Assembly: GCA_003615045.1 (NCBI GenBank)
Contig: ML014148.1
Location: 1-64,000, forward strand
Origin: Caulochytrium protostelioides
Taxonomy: Eukaryota > Chytridiomycota > Caulochytriomycetes > Caulochytriales > Caulochytriaceae
DNA length: 64,000 nt
Direction of reading: 5' to 3'
A model generated the notes under the pieces. That model saw nothing but the letters and a program-made list of their open reading frames with translations. It did no database searches and was not told the origin of the DNA. This document shows, piece after piece, positions 41,502-53,256 of this stretch (position 1 is its first letter; each line of letters starts with the position of its first letter). The translations under genes were made by a program, and so were the position numbers.

Positions 41502-44152
41502 GCTGTCGGATAAAGAAGGGCGGGTGGGCAGCGGCGACGGCGGCGGCGGACCCGGCGGTCGGACTGCTGAGGGGCCACGTCGACACGGGGGGATCGGCGG
41601 GACAGGCGATGCGGCCGTGCGGCGTGTGGGTACAGCCCCCCAAAATCAGAGACCGAGACCAGAGCAGACCGCAACAAAAGGGCCGAGTCGCGCCGTCCAC
41701 CCGCAGCAATGGAAGGGCGTCGACGACAAGCGAAGTGTTATGCATCGGGGTTTGGCCATATACCCCGCCAGGGTCGATTAGCAATCCGGGCCCGACGAGG
41801 TTGGAGATTCCATACAGTGTTCCATATCGTTCCACGTTACACGCCGTCACCGGATCGATGGATCGTGTCGCGGTCATACGCAGCGGTGCGGTGTTATGTA
41901 GGATGTGGGATCGTGCATCGGATCCCGTTGGCGTTTTATCACGCGGATCGCCATCCGTTTTCCCATGGGATCACGCAATCCACGCCATCGCCACAGGCCA
42001 CACCGACAACAGAAAACAAAAAGAAATCAACATGTCAACGTGGTCAGTGCACCGTCCAAAAAGTCCCATCACTGGAGCCGCAGCACCCATCACAGCGGCG
42101 TCATTTTCCGCCGCCGCGCTTCGCACCACCGCGGGCGAGGTGTTCCCGAAGACTGGGGTCTTGGTCTTGAAAGCCTTTGCACTTATGAGCTTACCAGCAG
42201 AAAAGGGGGAAACTCAAGTACAAAAACGGGGAAAGAAAGAGATGAGCCGTGATGAAAATAAATGGTGGTAATACAGGACACAGGATCAGGCGGATCGGGA
42301 TGTGAGGCGATCGAAATGTAGGCAACAGGAGGCCAGCAATCACTGACGACGGTCGGAAAAGGACGACTAAGGATGATACGAGCGTGGCGAGCAAGCAGTA
42401 AGCGGCAAGTCCAGGTGGGGACCAGTGCAAGTATGAACGACGATGCACGACTGGTTGGCGCAACACGACACCAAGACAATGATCGGAGGAGTGTAAGTCA
42501 TGCCCGATTTCATGGTCACTTCCACGCCGAGCCCATCATCTCCCTCACTGTGCTCCATGCTGCGTCGGTCATGCGGACGCCCGTTGGGGATCCTTGTCGG
42601 CCATCCTGCTGGTCGTTGCCTCCGACATGACCACGCTGTGCGGCAATATGGCGAGGAGCCGCTTCGATGAAAAAAGCGCCTTCCTGGCCCCTCGAAGGCC
42701 CGGCGCAGCAGGGTCGCTGATCGCCGCGGGTGGTTCGTGGAGGCCTGTCGCCCGCAGCAGACGGCCGGTGGCGCCTTTCCGCTGTTTTTTTCCGATATCC
42801 CGCCTAAGAATAGCGTCCCTGGCCGGACAGAGCGGCGATCTCGCGGCGGCGGCAGGCCGCGCCAGGGTGCCCGCGGACGCCACCGCCACTCCCGCCATCG
42901 GAAGGTCGGCGTGGCGGTCGCGCAGCCGCTGCGGAGCGGATCGGGCGTAACGCGGAAACTTACCGGACGGTCTGACGGGCAGTAGGGATGCGACGAACCG
43001 CCTCGCCGGGACGACCTCCCGTCTCCTGCTCTCGCGCTGGGGCGGCATGCGACCTGGAAGTGTGCGGCGTCGCGAGGCGCGTCGGCGCCACACATCGTCC
43101 TGAGTCGGCAGGTCGGCTGACAGAGGGCACCCATCAGCAACAACGAAAAAAAATGGAACAGTGGATTCGATCAGACCTCGGTCGACCTCTCGTGGTTGCG
43201 GCGCCCTGGTCGACACCCCGTGATCAGGACCGATGGACTTCTCATCGATCCCAAAGATCATGTCAGCTACGTTGATGAATGGGGGGTGGGGTGGGGCGCT
43301 CGTTTTTGATCATCTAAAACGCTGATCCATTCACATAGCAGCCTGATGGGTATCAGCGGATCTGCAGCTGAGGATGACACATGTTGGCTGGCTTGTCTGT
43401 GTCAGCCCTTGCCTCATCGGCCATGTCAAGCTTCCCAAAAAGGCGGTCTGCTGCCGTGCTGTTTCATCGGAACGGCGTGCATCGTGCGTCGATTGGACCT
43501 CTGACAGAACTACGACTTATGTAGCTCGTGTCGGCGAATGGCGCACCCGCAGCCAAAAAGCGTTACACTTTTTTTTATCACATCAGCGGACATCTCGGTC
43601 ACGTTCGGACCGGGGAGCGATGTAATCAATTGAATACGACAGCTTCGACAGCTTCGATCACGACATTTCCATGACTTTTCATGCTTTTCAGTTGTTAAAT
43701 CGAATCCAGGTTTCCGAGGGGAGAAGGCGTCATGCCGTGTTTGGACGTTTTGTCATGTTGTGATGGGTTGTGCGACCCCCGGCGGCAATGTGGCGTCGGC
43801 AAAAGTCGGGAGCACGGGCGGAAAGGGTTACGCGGCGGCATGATGCTTGGAAGGGCTTTGCCCTTGCCCTCGTCCTGCCGGCTGCGCCAACGGAAGGCCA
43901 CGGCCGCGGCGGCTCCGCTCCGCGTTGTCTCGCGCCGGGTCGGGCACGCGGCGATAGTCTTGTGAGATGTCGGGATACCGTTCGAGAACTCGACTTCGTA
44001 GACATGATGGCATCAAGCATCAAGCTCCACGTGGTCATCCATGCGGAGGGATCGTGACTGGTGGCGGCAGGAATGCTTCATACGGCAGCGACGACGACGA
44101 CCTGCCCGTTCGGATCGACGCCGTTCGATGCACCGCCACTGCGCGCGCCACC
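41502..44152. other. Long intergenic region, no supported gene
   Basis: About 2.6 kb with mixed base composition and only short or low-complexity open frames. I found no domain, tRNA or mobile-element signature. The last part is the likely AFG1 promoter and 5' UTR. Confidence 0.4.
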
Positions 44153-45904
44153 ATGCGACCGCCACGCGCCTGCCACGAGCTTCGGGCGGCCCTCGCCGCC
44201 GCCTCGGCAGCACGCCCTTTCCGTCCGCAATCATGTGGTCTGCACGTGAGCCGCCAGCCAGTCGGCGGTCTGCCAGTCCGCGGCTTGCCGGCGTCGGGCG
44301 ACGCTGCCCCCGCGCGCACGGTCCTTCCTCGGCCCCGCTCGTGTCGTCCCTCGCTGCCGTGCTGCACCTATGCGACCGCCGCAGGCGACGCATCGCCGGC
44401 CGCGCTGTCTGCAGCCTCGCCCGCCGGGCCCCGTGCGGCATGGGAGGCGCAGATCGCACAGGGCGCGATTCGCTACGACGCGCATCAGGAGCGCATCGTG
44501 GATCTGCTGCAAGAGCTCGCGGGCCGCCTTGTCGGGTATGACCCACCGATCCCGTCGCTAGGCGCGCTCGAGCACGCACGGCCGCGTACGGTGCTGGGCG
44601 CTGAGAACGACGCGGGCCACGTCACGATGCAGGACAGCGTGACGCACTGGCTCTCCAGCGCGGGCGATGCCCTCTCGGGGCTCTTCGGCCGGCTGGTGCC
44701 GCGTGGCCTCGCCGGGGGCGCCACCGTGCTGCCGCCCGGTCCGCGCGGCATGTACCTCCACGGCGACGTGGGCACCGGCAAGACGTTTATCATGGACCTG
44801 TTCTACCACGCGGTCCCCGTGCAGCGCAAGCGGCGTGTCCACTTCCATGCGTTTATGCAGGAGGTCCATCGGCGCGTGCACGTCGCATTCACGCACCAGC
44901 GCGCCGACCACCACTTCGATGTCGTCCCAGGCATTGCGGACCAGCTCGCGAGCGAGGCGTGGCTCTGGTGCTTCGACGAGCTGCAGGTCACTGATATCAC
45001 AGACGCTATGCTGCTGCGCCGGCTCTTCGAGGAGCTCTTCCGTCGCGGGCTCGTGCTCGTGGTCACGAGCAACCGGCCCCCGCAGGCGCTGTACGAAAAC
45101 GGCATCCAGCGCGCATCATTCCTGCCGACCATCGCGCTGCTCCAAGAGCGCTGCGAGACCGTGCCCCTCGACAGCGGCGTCGACTACCGCAAGATCGAGC
45201 GTGCCAACTTGCCCGTCTACCTGGACGCCTCGAACGCGTCGCAGACGCAGGCCATGGAACAGACGTTTGACGCGCTCGTCCGCCGCGCGTGCCGCGAGCA
45301 CCACGTGGCCGAGCCCACGGCGGCGCTCCGCGGCGAGGCGCCCTGGGAGCCCTTCCCGATCGACCTACTGGGCCGCCAGGTGATGCTCCCGCGGTACCAC
45401 GCCGGCATCGCCTGGGTTTCCTTTGCCGAGCTGTGCGGCAACGCGCACTCGGCTGCCGACTACCTGGCGCTCGTCGCGGCGCCGGTCCGGGTGCTGTTTG
45501 TGACGGAGATGCCGCCCCTGACGCTCGACCACCGGCCCGAGGCGCGCCGCTTTATCACGCTGCTCGACACACTCTACGAGAACCGCGTCGGCCTCGTCCT
45601 CTCCACGCGCGCCTCCAGCCTCTCAGAGCTCTTTTCCGCGACCGGGGGCCGCCAAGCCACGGGCCCTACGGTCGACCGGCTGCTGCTCGATGATCTGAAG
45701 CTGACGTCGGCAAGCGTCGCGTCGGCGTTGTTCACGGGCGCCGAGGAGATCTTTGCGTTCCAGCGCGCCCTCTCGCGCTTGGCGGAAATGCAGGGCGTGC
45801 AATGGTATGCGCCCGACGATGCCGCCATCATCCAGCGTGAGCTCGCGGGCGTCGGCGCCGTATTGCCCATGATGCCGCCCCCAGAGCCCTCGATAACAGC
45901 CTAA
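44153..45904 (+). CDS. AFG1: AFG1/LACE1-type mitochondrial AAA ATPase
   Basis: About 583 residues. AFG1 is a mitochondrial inner-membrane or matrix ATPase involved in quality control of respiratory-chain subunits. Walker A is [15 protein letters not shown] (about residue 206), Walker B region [20 protein letters not shown], and sensor-like segment [14 protein letters not shown]; the following [20 protein letters not shown] is also diagnostic. The first 100 residues are Arg/Ala-rich without acids ([20 protein letters not shown]), as expected for a targeting peptide. The ATG at 44153 is in an ideal context (GCGCCACCATGC); the frame is open to an ATG at 43967, but that extension contains an acidic SDDDD patch unlike a presequence. 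The stop is followed by a short convergent gap to the TGS1-like gene. Confidence 0.93.
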   Translation: MRPPRACHELRAALAAASAARPFRPQSCGLHVSRQPVGGLPVRGLPASGDAAPARTVLPRPRSCRPSLPCCTYATAAGDASPAALSAASPAGPRAAWEAQIAQGAIRYDAHQERIVDLLQELAGRLVGYDPPIPSLGALEHARPRTVLGAENDAGHVTMQDSVTHWLSSAGDALSGLFGRLVPRGLAGGATVLPPGPRGMYLHGDVGTGKTFIMDLFYHAVPVQRKRRVHFHAFMQEVHRRVHVAFTHQRADHHFDVVPGIADQLASEAWLWCFDELQVTDITDAMLLRRLFEELFRRGLVLVVTSNRPPQALYENGIQRASFLPTIALLQERCETVPLDSGVDYRKIERANLPVYLDASNASQTQAMEQTFDALVRRACREHHVAEPTAALRGEAPWEPFPIDLLGRQVMLPRYHAGIAWVSFAELCGNAHSAADYLALVAAPVRVLFVTEMPPLTLDHRPEARRFITLLDTLYENRVGLVLSTRASSLSELFSATGGRQATGPTVDRLLLDDLKLTSASVASALFTGAEEIFAFQRALSRLAEMQGVQWYAPDDAAIIQRELAGVGAVLPMMPPPEPSITA

Positions 45905-46024
45905 TGAGCCAACTGCCCTTTTTTTAAATCGTTGAATATATACATAGAGAGATTCGATACCCGGAAGGATGCGTGCCTCGCTAGGTCGACGCGACTGTGG
46001 AAGCGATGCGATCTTGCTGAGTGT

Positions 46025-47377
46025 TTAGTCATACATGTCCGCGGTCTCGATCTCGCTCTGCTTTCGCTTCGCTCGCCGGCGATCCGGCGTGGTGGACGGC
46101 GATGGCGACGGCGCGACGGACGTGGCATGCGGCGATGCCGGCACGGATGCCGACGCGGATGGCGGGAGCACGAGGCCCGTCAGCGCCGTATCGGACACAT
46201 CGGACGCATCATGGTGCGGTGCACCTGGAAACTCGGCATCCACCACGGCATCATCGACGATCGACTCAGCGACGAGTCGCATCGGTGTCAACGTCGATAT
46301 CCACGACGCCGTGATGCCCTTCACGCGGCCGTTGATAGCGACACGCTCGATCAGGCAGGGCCCGATGCCGAGCGCCACGAGGTCGTCCGTGGGCGTCGTG
46401 CGCGGCAGAAACACGGCCATGCCCGAGCTCTGCTGCGCCACGCGGTGCAGCAGCGCCGTGCCGCTCAGCCGGACGGCGTGGGTGGCGCTATCGCACAGCG
46501 CGAGGCCGTCGTCGAGCGGAAACTCGCTTGCGCGGATATATTCAGGGCCGCCCCACGGCGGGCTCATGAATACGAACGGTGGGGCGTCCAGCCCCAGCCG
46601 CCGCGCCAAGCGCGTGCGGCCGTCGTCACTGGCCGATGCCATCCCGCGCCTCCGCTTGCGAGCGGGAATGCTGTCATTGTGATGTTCATCGACTGTGGTG
46701 TCGTTCTCGTCAAGGTTCTGGTCGTCGGTATCGATGTCGATATCGACATCGTGCTCATCCAGCAAAGCCACCACATCGCCCTGCACCACGGTCACCTGGT
46801 CGGCGACGCCGTAGACGAGGCAATTGTGCTGGATGAGATCGCACCGCGAGGGCGTCAGCTCGACCGTCACGACGCGGAAACCGCGGCGCGCGAGGGCAAT
46901 CGCATTGCCGCCGATCCCGCCGAACAGGTCTACGACCACGGTCCCCGGCGGCACCGTCACGGGCACGGCGGCGGCGGCGGCTGGCGCGGGCGACGCCGGT
47001 GGCAGACCCACGACCAGGTCGCGGGCGGCGGCGAGGGCGGCGACATGGGCGTGGGTGACGAGGCGCGCGACTCGCGAGGCCTGCTGCAATGCGACGCGCT
47101 CCGGCGTCACGCTGTAAAGCCCCTCGACATCGGTGACGGCGCCCTCGTCGAGCCGCCGGAAGAGCTGGTACCGTGATCGCCAGTACTTCTGCAGACGGAA
47201 TGGCAGCTGTTCGAGACGGGTCTCATGCGTATAGAGCGGCAGCTCGGGCCACGCGCGGCGGAGTGCCGCGAGCGATCGCGCGACCGCGGGACGATAGGGT
47301 CCGCAGGGGGCGTCCGGTGAAGCCGGTGGCGACGGATCGGCAGCCGCTGCGGGTAACGGCGACGCCGGCGCCGTCAT
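46025..47377 (-). CDS. TGS1: Trimethylguanosine synthase-like methyltransferase, copy 1
   Basis: TGS1 enzymes convert the m7G cap of snRNAs and snoRNAs to m2,2,7G using S-adenosylmethionine. The protein (about 450 residues) shows the family blocks in order: KYWRSRYQLFRRLDEG and GLYSVTPERVALQQA before the domain, VVVDLFGGIGGNAIALA (SAM-binding motif I), HNCLVYGVADQVTVVQGD, and the catalytic FMSPPWGGPEYI, in which the SPPWGG Trp stacks on the cap. The usual DxFxGVGGN is replaced by DLFGGIGGN. An Asp-rich insert (DEHDVDIDIDTDDQNLDEND) lies between motifs, and the C-terminus is basic/Ser-rich (DRRRAKRKQSE). The true ATG is 47377; the frame opens at a TTG slightly upstream. A paralogue lies 0.7 kb away on the same strand. 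Confidence 0.9.
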   Translation of the reverse strand: MTAPASPLPAAAADPSPPASPDAPCGPYRPAVARSLAALRRAWPELPLYTHETRLEQLPFRLQKYWRSRYQLFRRLDEGAVTDVEGLYSVTPERVALQQASRVARLVTHAHVAALAAARDLVVGLPPASPAPAAAAAVPVTVPPGTVVVDLFGGIGGNAIALARRGFRVVTVELTPSRCDLIQHNCLVYGVADQVTVVQGDVVALLDEHDVDIDIDTDDQNLDENDTTVDEHHNDSIPARKRRRGMASASDDGRTRLARRLGLDAPPFVFMSPPWGGPEYIRASEFPLDDGLALCDSATHAVRLSGTALLHRVAQQSSGMAVFLPRTTPTDDLVALGIGPCLIERVAINGRVKGITASWISTLTPMRLVAESIVDDAVVDAEFPGAPHHDASDVSDTALTGLVLPPSASASVPASPHATSVAPSPSPSTTPDRRRAKRKQSEIETADMYD

Positions 47378-48078
47378 GGTTGAAAGCAAGAGCTTGGCCG
47401 GACAGCGGAGTAGCGCTCAAAGCAGTGCGTAGCCGGGAGCCGACACGACGGCAGCGACGACGGCGCGAGAAATGTGAACGCTTGATGAGGGCGAATCTCA
47501 CAGGAATGCATCGTCATGTAGGCAGCATGCCCTCCCTGGTGTATCACATCGGCTTGTCCGTCTCATCAACGCATGCGTATCGCTTATTTTCTATTGCGCA
47601 AGCAGATGGGGGTGTTGCTCATCATTGGCAACTCCGCTGCCGGTGCAAGTGTGTACGAGGGCGCCCCCGGCGCGGCGCGCCCGCCACACGCGATCCGCCA
47701 GGCCACATGATAAAAACCGTCGATCCCCCGCCTCAACAGGGCCCTCGCCGCGGACTCAACTAACCAAACTTGTTTCAATCACACCCATCAGCCAGTGTAC
47801 ACGGCACGTCAACCTGGACGTCCGATCTTTAGGCTCATCCGTATCGCTCATGATCCAGCCGCAATCATCATGAGATCTGGATGGAGTCCTGGCTGCAACC
47901 CGAGTTTATATACATGGATAGAGCGAGCTGAGTCGGGTCTAGTCAGGACGAAAAAAAGAAAAAGAAAAAAAAAAGAAAAAAAGGGGATCAACCATTCAAT
48001 CAAACTCCGACCCGCAGACGGTTAGGCTCACGCCAGCCAGCAGATGCGAACCATCGATCACGGATCACGAGCTGAGGG
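47378..48078. other. Spacer between the two TGS1-like genes
   Basis: No gene supported. A strongly A-rich, purine-only tract lies at about 47949-47994, on the 3' side of the downstream copy. The left part is the promoter of copy 1. Confidence 0.4.
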
Positions 48079-49689
48079 TCATGGCGCCCAGGCCCCATCG
48101 CCATTTAACGCCGCGACCGTCATGACGGTCGTTTCGGGCATCGTCGCGGTGGTCTCGGGCGTGGCGACGGCCGTCGAGGTGGAACTATTGAAACTCGCAT
48201 TCACGTTGGCATTCGCGCTGGCACCGGCGTTAGCGAGTGCGAGCGCGGTCCCGATCGCGCCGGGGAGATTTGCGAGATCGCTCAAATGATTTTCAAAGAG
48301 CACGCCGGATTCCTGGATCTCAAAGTGGTGCTGGTCCTGCGAGAGCCAGGTCACGGAGAGCCCCTTGACACGGCCGTCGATGTGACTGTGCTCGAGCAGG
48401 CAGGGCCCCATATCCAAGGCGTTCAAGGCCTCAACGGTCGTATTGCGCGGAATGAACGCCATCAGCCCGATGGCCTGGGCCAGCGAGCGCTTGAGGACCT
48501 GGTCGCCGGCGAGGCGGATGGCGCCGTCATCGCCACGCAGAGCTAGGCCTTCGGCGATGTTGAACGACGTAGCCGAAATGTAGTCGGGCCCACCCCATGG
48601 CGGACTCATAAAGATGAAGGGCGGCACATCGAGCCCGAGGCGCGTCGCGAGCCGCATCGGGTCCGCACCGCCGCCAGGTGTCGTGTCGTCCTCAGGCACA
48701 CTGAGCAGCTCGACGACGTCGCGTTGGACAACCGTCACGCGGTCGGCGACGCCGTAGACGCGGCAGTTGTGCTTGAGGGCGGCACAGCGCACGGCGCTCA
48801 TGTCCACCGAGTACACGCGGAACCCCATCCGCGCCAGCGCGATGACGTTGCCGCCGACGCCGCCGAACAGATCGACAGCTACCATGTCCTTCAGCAACGG
48901 CGACGGCGTCGACGGGAAGAACGACAGATCCGTCGGGTCAGGGGTATCAAGATCGCCGGACATGGGGGCAAATCGGCTTGTCGGGTCCACGACCGGCGGT
49001 GGCCGCGGCGACGTGGTCGGCGCTGCCGGCGTGGCCGCCGTCGTCTGAGAATTTTCGGCGCCCTCAGCGCCCTCAGCACCAATGATCGTCGCAGCAGGGT
49101 TCTCCGTCCGCGGCGGGGACGGCAATGCCGCTGCTGCTAGTGGCGGCGCCATCGGCTGAGCGGTAGGCGGCGGCGGCGGTGAGTGGCCTTCTCGTATCAA
49201 TTTGGCCTCGACGTGCCATCCCATGCGCAAGGCTTGCTGGAGGGCGATGCGCTCGGGCGTGATACTGAAGAGCCCCTCGTCGTCGGCGACTATGCCTTCT
49301 TCCCAGCGTGAGAAGAGACCGTAGCGGAAGCGCCAGTACTTCATGAGGGCGCGGGGCATCTTGGCGGCGACCGCCGGCGGCGTCAGCGGGCTGTAGAGCG
49401 TCACCTGAGGGAACGCGCGCTTCAGCGATGCAATGGAACCGCCGATGTCGGGGCGCAGCCGCGGTGGGAACGGCGGATTCGGCGCGTCCAGGTGAGCTCG
49501 TCTTGGTGTCACCGTCGGGGTCGCGATAGCCGCCGTGGTTGAGGCCATCAGGGACGGAGCCACGGTAGTGGTCGAACGCTGGGACGCGCGCTGCGGGCGT
49601 GACCAGCCATCATCGACGGCGACTAGGTCGGCCGTTGCCGGAGCGACGGCGGCGAGGGAGGGGCTGACGGCGGTGCCGTTGACCGCCAT
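48079..49689 (-). CDS. TGS1: Trimethylguanosine synthase-like methyltransferase, copy 2
   Basis: A paralogue of the neighbouring gene (about 536 residues). Conserved blocks: LMKYWRFRYGLFSRWEEG, EGLFSITPERIALQQALRMG, AVDLFGGVGGNVIALARMGF, HNCRVYGVADRVTVVQRD and FMSPPWGGPDYISATSF. Motif I (GGVGGN) is closer to the family consensus than in copy 1. The C-terminal part after the catalytic motif is also shared with copy 1 (GPCLLEHSHIDGRVKG here). It carries an Ala/Pro/Ser-rich insert between the SITPER block and motif I. The true ATG is 49689; the frame also reads from a GTG at 49710. The two copies are clearly duplicates but diverged strongly outside the core, so the duplication is not recent. They may have split substrates (for example snRNA versus snoRNA or telomerase RNA), which is inference. 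Confidence 0.9.
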   Translation of the reverse strand: MAVNGTAVSPSLAAVAPATADLVAVDDGWSRPQRASQRSTTTVAPSLMASTTAAIATPTVTPRRAHLDAPNPPFPPRLRPDIGGSIASLKRAFPQVTLYSPLTPPAVAAKMPRALMKYWRFRYGLFSRWEEGIVADDEGLFSITPERIALQQALRMGWHVEAKLIREGHSPPPPPTAQPMAPPLAAAALPSPPRTENPAATIIGAEGAEGAENSQTTAATPAAPTTSPRPPPVVDPTSRFAPMSGDLDTPDPTDLSFFPSTPSPLLKDMVAVDLFGGVGGNVIALARMGFRVYSVDMSAVRCAALKHNCRVYGVADRVTVVQRDVVELLSVPEDDTTPGGGADPMRLATRLGLDVPPFIFMSPPWGGPDYISATSFNIAEGLALRGDDGAIRLAGDQVLKRSLAQAIGLMAFIPRNTTVEALNALDMGPCLLEHSHIDGRVKGLSVTWLSQDQHHFEIQESGVLFENHLSDLANLPGAIGTALALANAGASANANVNASFNSSTSTAVATPETTATMPETTVMTVAALNGDGAWAP

Positions 49690-51420
49690 GACGCCCCGTG
49701 ATGCGCCCACTAGGATTCGGGGGCACAGACAGGGATCAAGCGCAAGCGGTCACGACCACCTCGCGGCACGGCCGCGGCACTCGGCGGTGACAACGACGAC
49801 AACGGCTACGAGAACAACGGCGACGACGATAACACCGACAGAGGTTGAGGACCGGGACCGTATCAAACGCGTCGGCAGCTCGAGTAAGTGGTCAGCAGGT
49901 CAGCACCCTAACGAGGACAGCGTTCCGGCGAAACGTGGCGAACTGGCTACGGAGCCTGAGCAGGAACGATGCTGCGGCTGGACGGGCAGAGCAGCCTCTA
50001 TGGCCTAGAATCAGGGCGCACGCGTGGTCGCCAAACGCTCGCTGCTGACGACAGCGCGCAAAGGAGCTGTTTGCGGTCAGCGGCGGCGGTGGCGGCGGTG
50101 GCGGCGGTGGACTCCGTCAGCGGTGGCCCCGACCGCGCCACAAAAAGCGGCGCCGTATACTTCTATTGATCCCGGTATGCGCACGTGGTCACGCGTGTAC
50201 CACTTCCATCTAGCATGCGGCACGATGGCGTTGCGATGAAGGGACACGACGCGCCCGTCACCGTCGCTGCCGCCGTCGCCGCGGTCGTCCCAGGAGAGGA
50301 CCACGCCGCGGCCCAAGGCCCGCATCCCGACGAGCGATGCCGATCGCGGGGCCGCCCAGGTGTTTGCGTTGGCGCCGGCCGCACCGGCGTCCAGAGAGGC
50401 CGGGAAGGGGCAGGGGAGGCGGGCACGTCTACGCCCGCCGTGGCCCTGGCCGTGGCCCTGGCCGCTCCGGCCGCGGCGCACGCCTGCCCGAATTCGACGG
50501 TGTCCCCGTGACGAGGGCCTGGGCGGCCTCCGGGGTCGCGTGAGAGCCCGCGCCCGTGCCGGCGAGCACCCCGGACCTTCGCGTTTTCCCCCGCCGGGAA
50601 CGGCCACGGCCATCGCCACGGCGCGCATCGCGGCGCAAAGGAGAGCAAAGTGCGGTTGCGGAGATCGAATCGTGTGATCGTGGATGGATCAACGCGGCTT
50701 GTGTGATCGAGTGATGAATAAGATAGCACGATGGCGGGCATATTCCTGGCAACAGTGATGAAGACGGATACGTGTACCCAGTGAACAGCCTGGCTCGCGA
50801 TTCCGTGGCGACTAAGGTCCGTACCGGACGTGCTCGTCCTTCGTGCGCAATGTCCAATTGCGTCTTCCCTATCGCCTTGATAGGGGTGCCGCGCCTCTAA
50901 AGGGCAGTGGCCCTTTGTAGAAGAGTGGCCTTCTATAGGGCAGTGGCCCTCTCTGGTACAGTTCTCTCTAGGACGGTGGTCTTCTCGACGATTTCCTTGA
51001 TCGTGTAGGTTGCTTCGGGGGGAGTACATACCTGACGACGCCTTGGCTTGCGAGGTGCTGTTGTTTCGTCAGGACGCCGCGGGCGCCGTGCGCTGGGTGG
51101 GCACGGCAGCACCGACGCATCTGGGGATCTCCCGTGCCGCGCAGCGATGGTTTTCGAACCAGTCATATATTTCATTTCATTCATTTTTCGGCGTCGTTTC
51201 CGCGCGCGAGGTAGGCGATGGGTAAACCGATTTTGGTCTCGGTTACCCGTGGCAGTCGATACTCCATGTCCAGTATGACACCCTTCGGGTCGTCGTGGGC
51301 TATCTGTTCGCAATTCTCGGCTCTCGTCGCTGGACTGGGGAAAACAGGAAGAAAAAAAAGTGCAGGCCTAATCAGGGAGGGGAACGTGGTAACATCGATA
51401 CTGTCAGTGGGGGGCGGGTA
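49690..51420. other. Intergenic region with an 18-bp-period repeat
   Basis: No gene supported. Near 50085-50110 is a GGC-type repeat (GGCGGTGGC). The 18-bp repeat near 50893-50985 is listed separately. Beyond it the base composition drops towards the gypsy-like fossil. Confidence 0.4.
50893..50985. repeat. Degenerate 18-bp tandem repeat with self-complementary units
   Basis: About five units like TCTAAAGGGCAGTGGCCC and TCTATAGGGCAGTGGCCC. Each unit's AGGGC/GCCCT can pair with itself. On the minus strand the array is open and reads a six-residue GHCP-containing repeat, but I see no gene around it. Confidence 0.75.
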
Positions 51421-51429
51421 AGAGATGTG

Positions 51430-52330
51430 TGTTGCGCTTATGCAAAGGCCGGCAGGGTCGTAGCAGAATCATGCAGAATCATACATTCTGCCGGAAGGTG
51501 TGATCACAGCAGGTGGGTCACCGATTCAGGAAGTAGGGGTCGAACACAAGCCGGGAGCGACCCAAGAGAGATTACCCGGGGTAGGCGCCCCTCTGGAAGC
51601 AGCTAATGCCGTGGCCACCCAGGATGGGGTGATCAAGCGTAAGGCACGGCTAGCCACGGCACAGATACAGCCGATCTGAGAAAACGCATGGGCGCAATGG
51701 TGCGCTCGACGCGGATAGAATTGGAAGCCGCCAACAGGAGGCCCATGAGGGTCATTAGCGAGGCACAGTAGAGAATCCAAGCAGTGGTGATTGCTCAAGC
51801 ACGAGGAAGATTCCTCGTGGGAATGAACGCAATACCAAGGAGCGGACAGCAGGACCTGCCGAAGTTACACGTGTCCCACATTTGGCCGAAGGTCAGGGCT
51901 GCACACAATTCAAAGCCGGTCAGTCATGTCCGACGAACCAGCGGCGACGATACGCCACACCGTGAAGCTGCCCGGAGCTCGGCTGGCCACCGAGACTACG
52001 GACTTGCGGAATATTCTCGGAATCGCCCACCACATCGAGACCAACGACGCCGCCCGGACCACCAGCGCGCCGTACAGCGTCCGACCTCGCAACGGTAGTG
52101 CGATACACCCGCCAGCAGGTCATTGCGCACCAGACCGGCCAGAAGGCCATGATGAAGAAACGTTTTGACAAACGAGTACAACCCATTCACTTCCAGGTAA
52201 ACGAGTGGGTCCCCGTCCAGGGCAGGGCCCCAAACAAGATAGGACCCGCCTACTTAAAACCCTACAAAGTAGTACGTGACCATCCGAAAGGCAGCTATGT
52301 GATCGGGGATCTGCCCTGACGCCAAGCCAC
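51430..52330 (+). mobile_element. Probable Ty3/gypsy retrotransposon fossil
   Basis: The best-supported part is 52098-52319, which reads like the C-terminal end of a gypsy-type integrase (basic KR-rich lead, a V-x-V/P-x-x-G strand region, then G-P-x-Y-x-x-P-Y-K-V and a Y-V-I-x-D-L-P end). The stretch to its left has lower G+C and may be decayed pol. No LTRs or reverse transcriptase are visible. It is broken and looks old. Confidence 0.55.
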
Positions 52331-53256
52331 CTCGTCTGACGAAAATCCGACGGGCATTCGGGGCACTTCTTGCCTGATCTATCTGATGTCAGGCTTCAAA
52401 AATAGAATAAAATGCGTGTTGGAGACAACGCGTAGAGTCCAGGCGAATCGTTGTTTCAGCCAGTCGCCGCCTCGCCTGCGCCGCCTTGCCCACAGCGGGT
52501 ATAAATAATTGGATGGACTGAACAGCGCGAGCGGCGCTGGTTTTCCATGTACAAGCCACACCGACCGGCGTCGACCACCCCACGGCGTGGGGCCGTGGCA
52601 GCCCTCCACCTCTGGGCGGAGTTACCGCCCGTGGGTGGCGCAGCAAAGTCGGAGTCGGAGTCGGGCGCCGCCGCCGCCGCCGCCTGCGGAGTGTGCATCG
52701 CGTGCGTTGGCCACCATCGCGGCTCGGACGCCGTCCACCAGACAGGGTCTTGCTCCTGCCTCCTCCCGCTCACCCATCCATCATTCGCTCTAGGCGAATC
52801 AGCGCTGGGGCCACCGGTCGACCAACGACAAGATGGCGATGGCCCGTCCACGTTACCCCCTCGATAATGACGACAGCGCTCATCAAATCGGCACCCACCG
52901 GGGTCTTCCTTCGAGTCCCTCGCCGCATCACCGTCCATACCAACGGATCCATTTGTTTCGAGCCGTTCGCATTAACGGCCCGCCAGCATCGAGCCTGCCA
53001 CCTACCCCTGTTGAGCCGACGACGCTCCATCATACGCTTCGGGCTGATCCACGTCACCCCCTTAACAAACAAAGCCCCCCTCCCCACGGACGGCGACATC
53101 CTCCGGGTTCCTCGCCTTGCGCTTTGTGCTTATCGCCGCGGCTGCCGTCGTTGACGGCGACGCTGCTGCCGGTTTCTCTTGACCGACCGACAGGCCGGAG
53201 GTCCTGCTGGCTGTTCGACCTCCTTCCCGCGAGCCGCTGCTGCGTGTTGAGGCATC
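52331..53256. other. Intergenic region and PWP2 promoter
   Basis: No gene supported. A TATAAATAA lies at 52500-52508, about 750 bases before the PWP2 start; whether it serves PWP2 (which would imply a long leader or an intron) is unclear. Confidence 0.4.

Noticed and set aside
39516-41513. 665-codon plus-strand frame over the TCP11-family gene
   Set aside because: Ser/Ala/Arg-rich antisense frame lacking any motif; the minus strand has the TCP11 domain.
41502-43960. Several 80-260 codon frames in the gap before AFG1
   Set aside because: All lack recognisable motifs and overlap each other on both strands; none better supported than the others.
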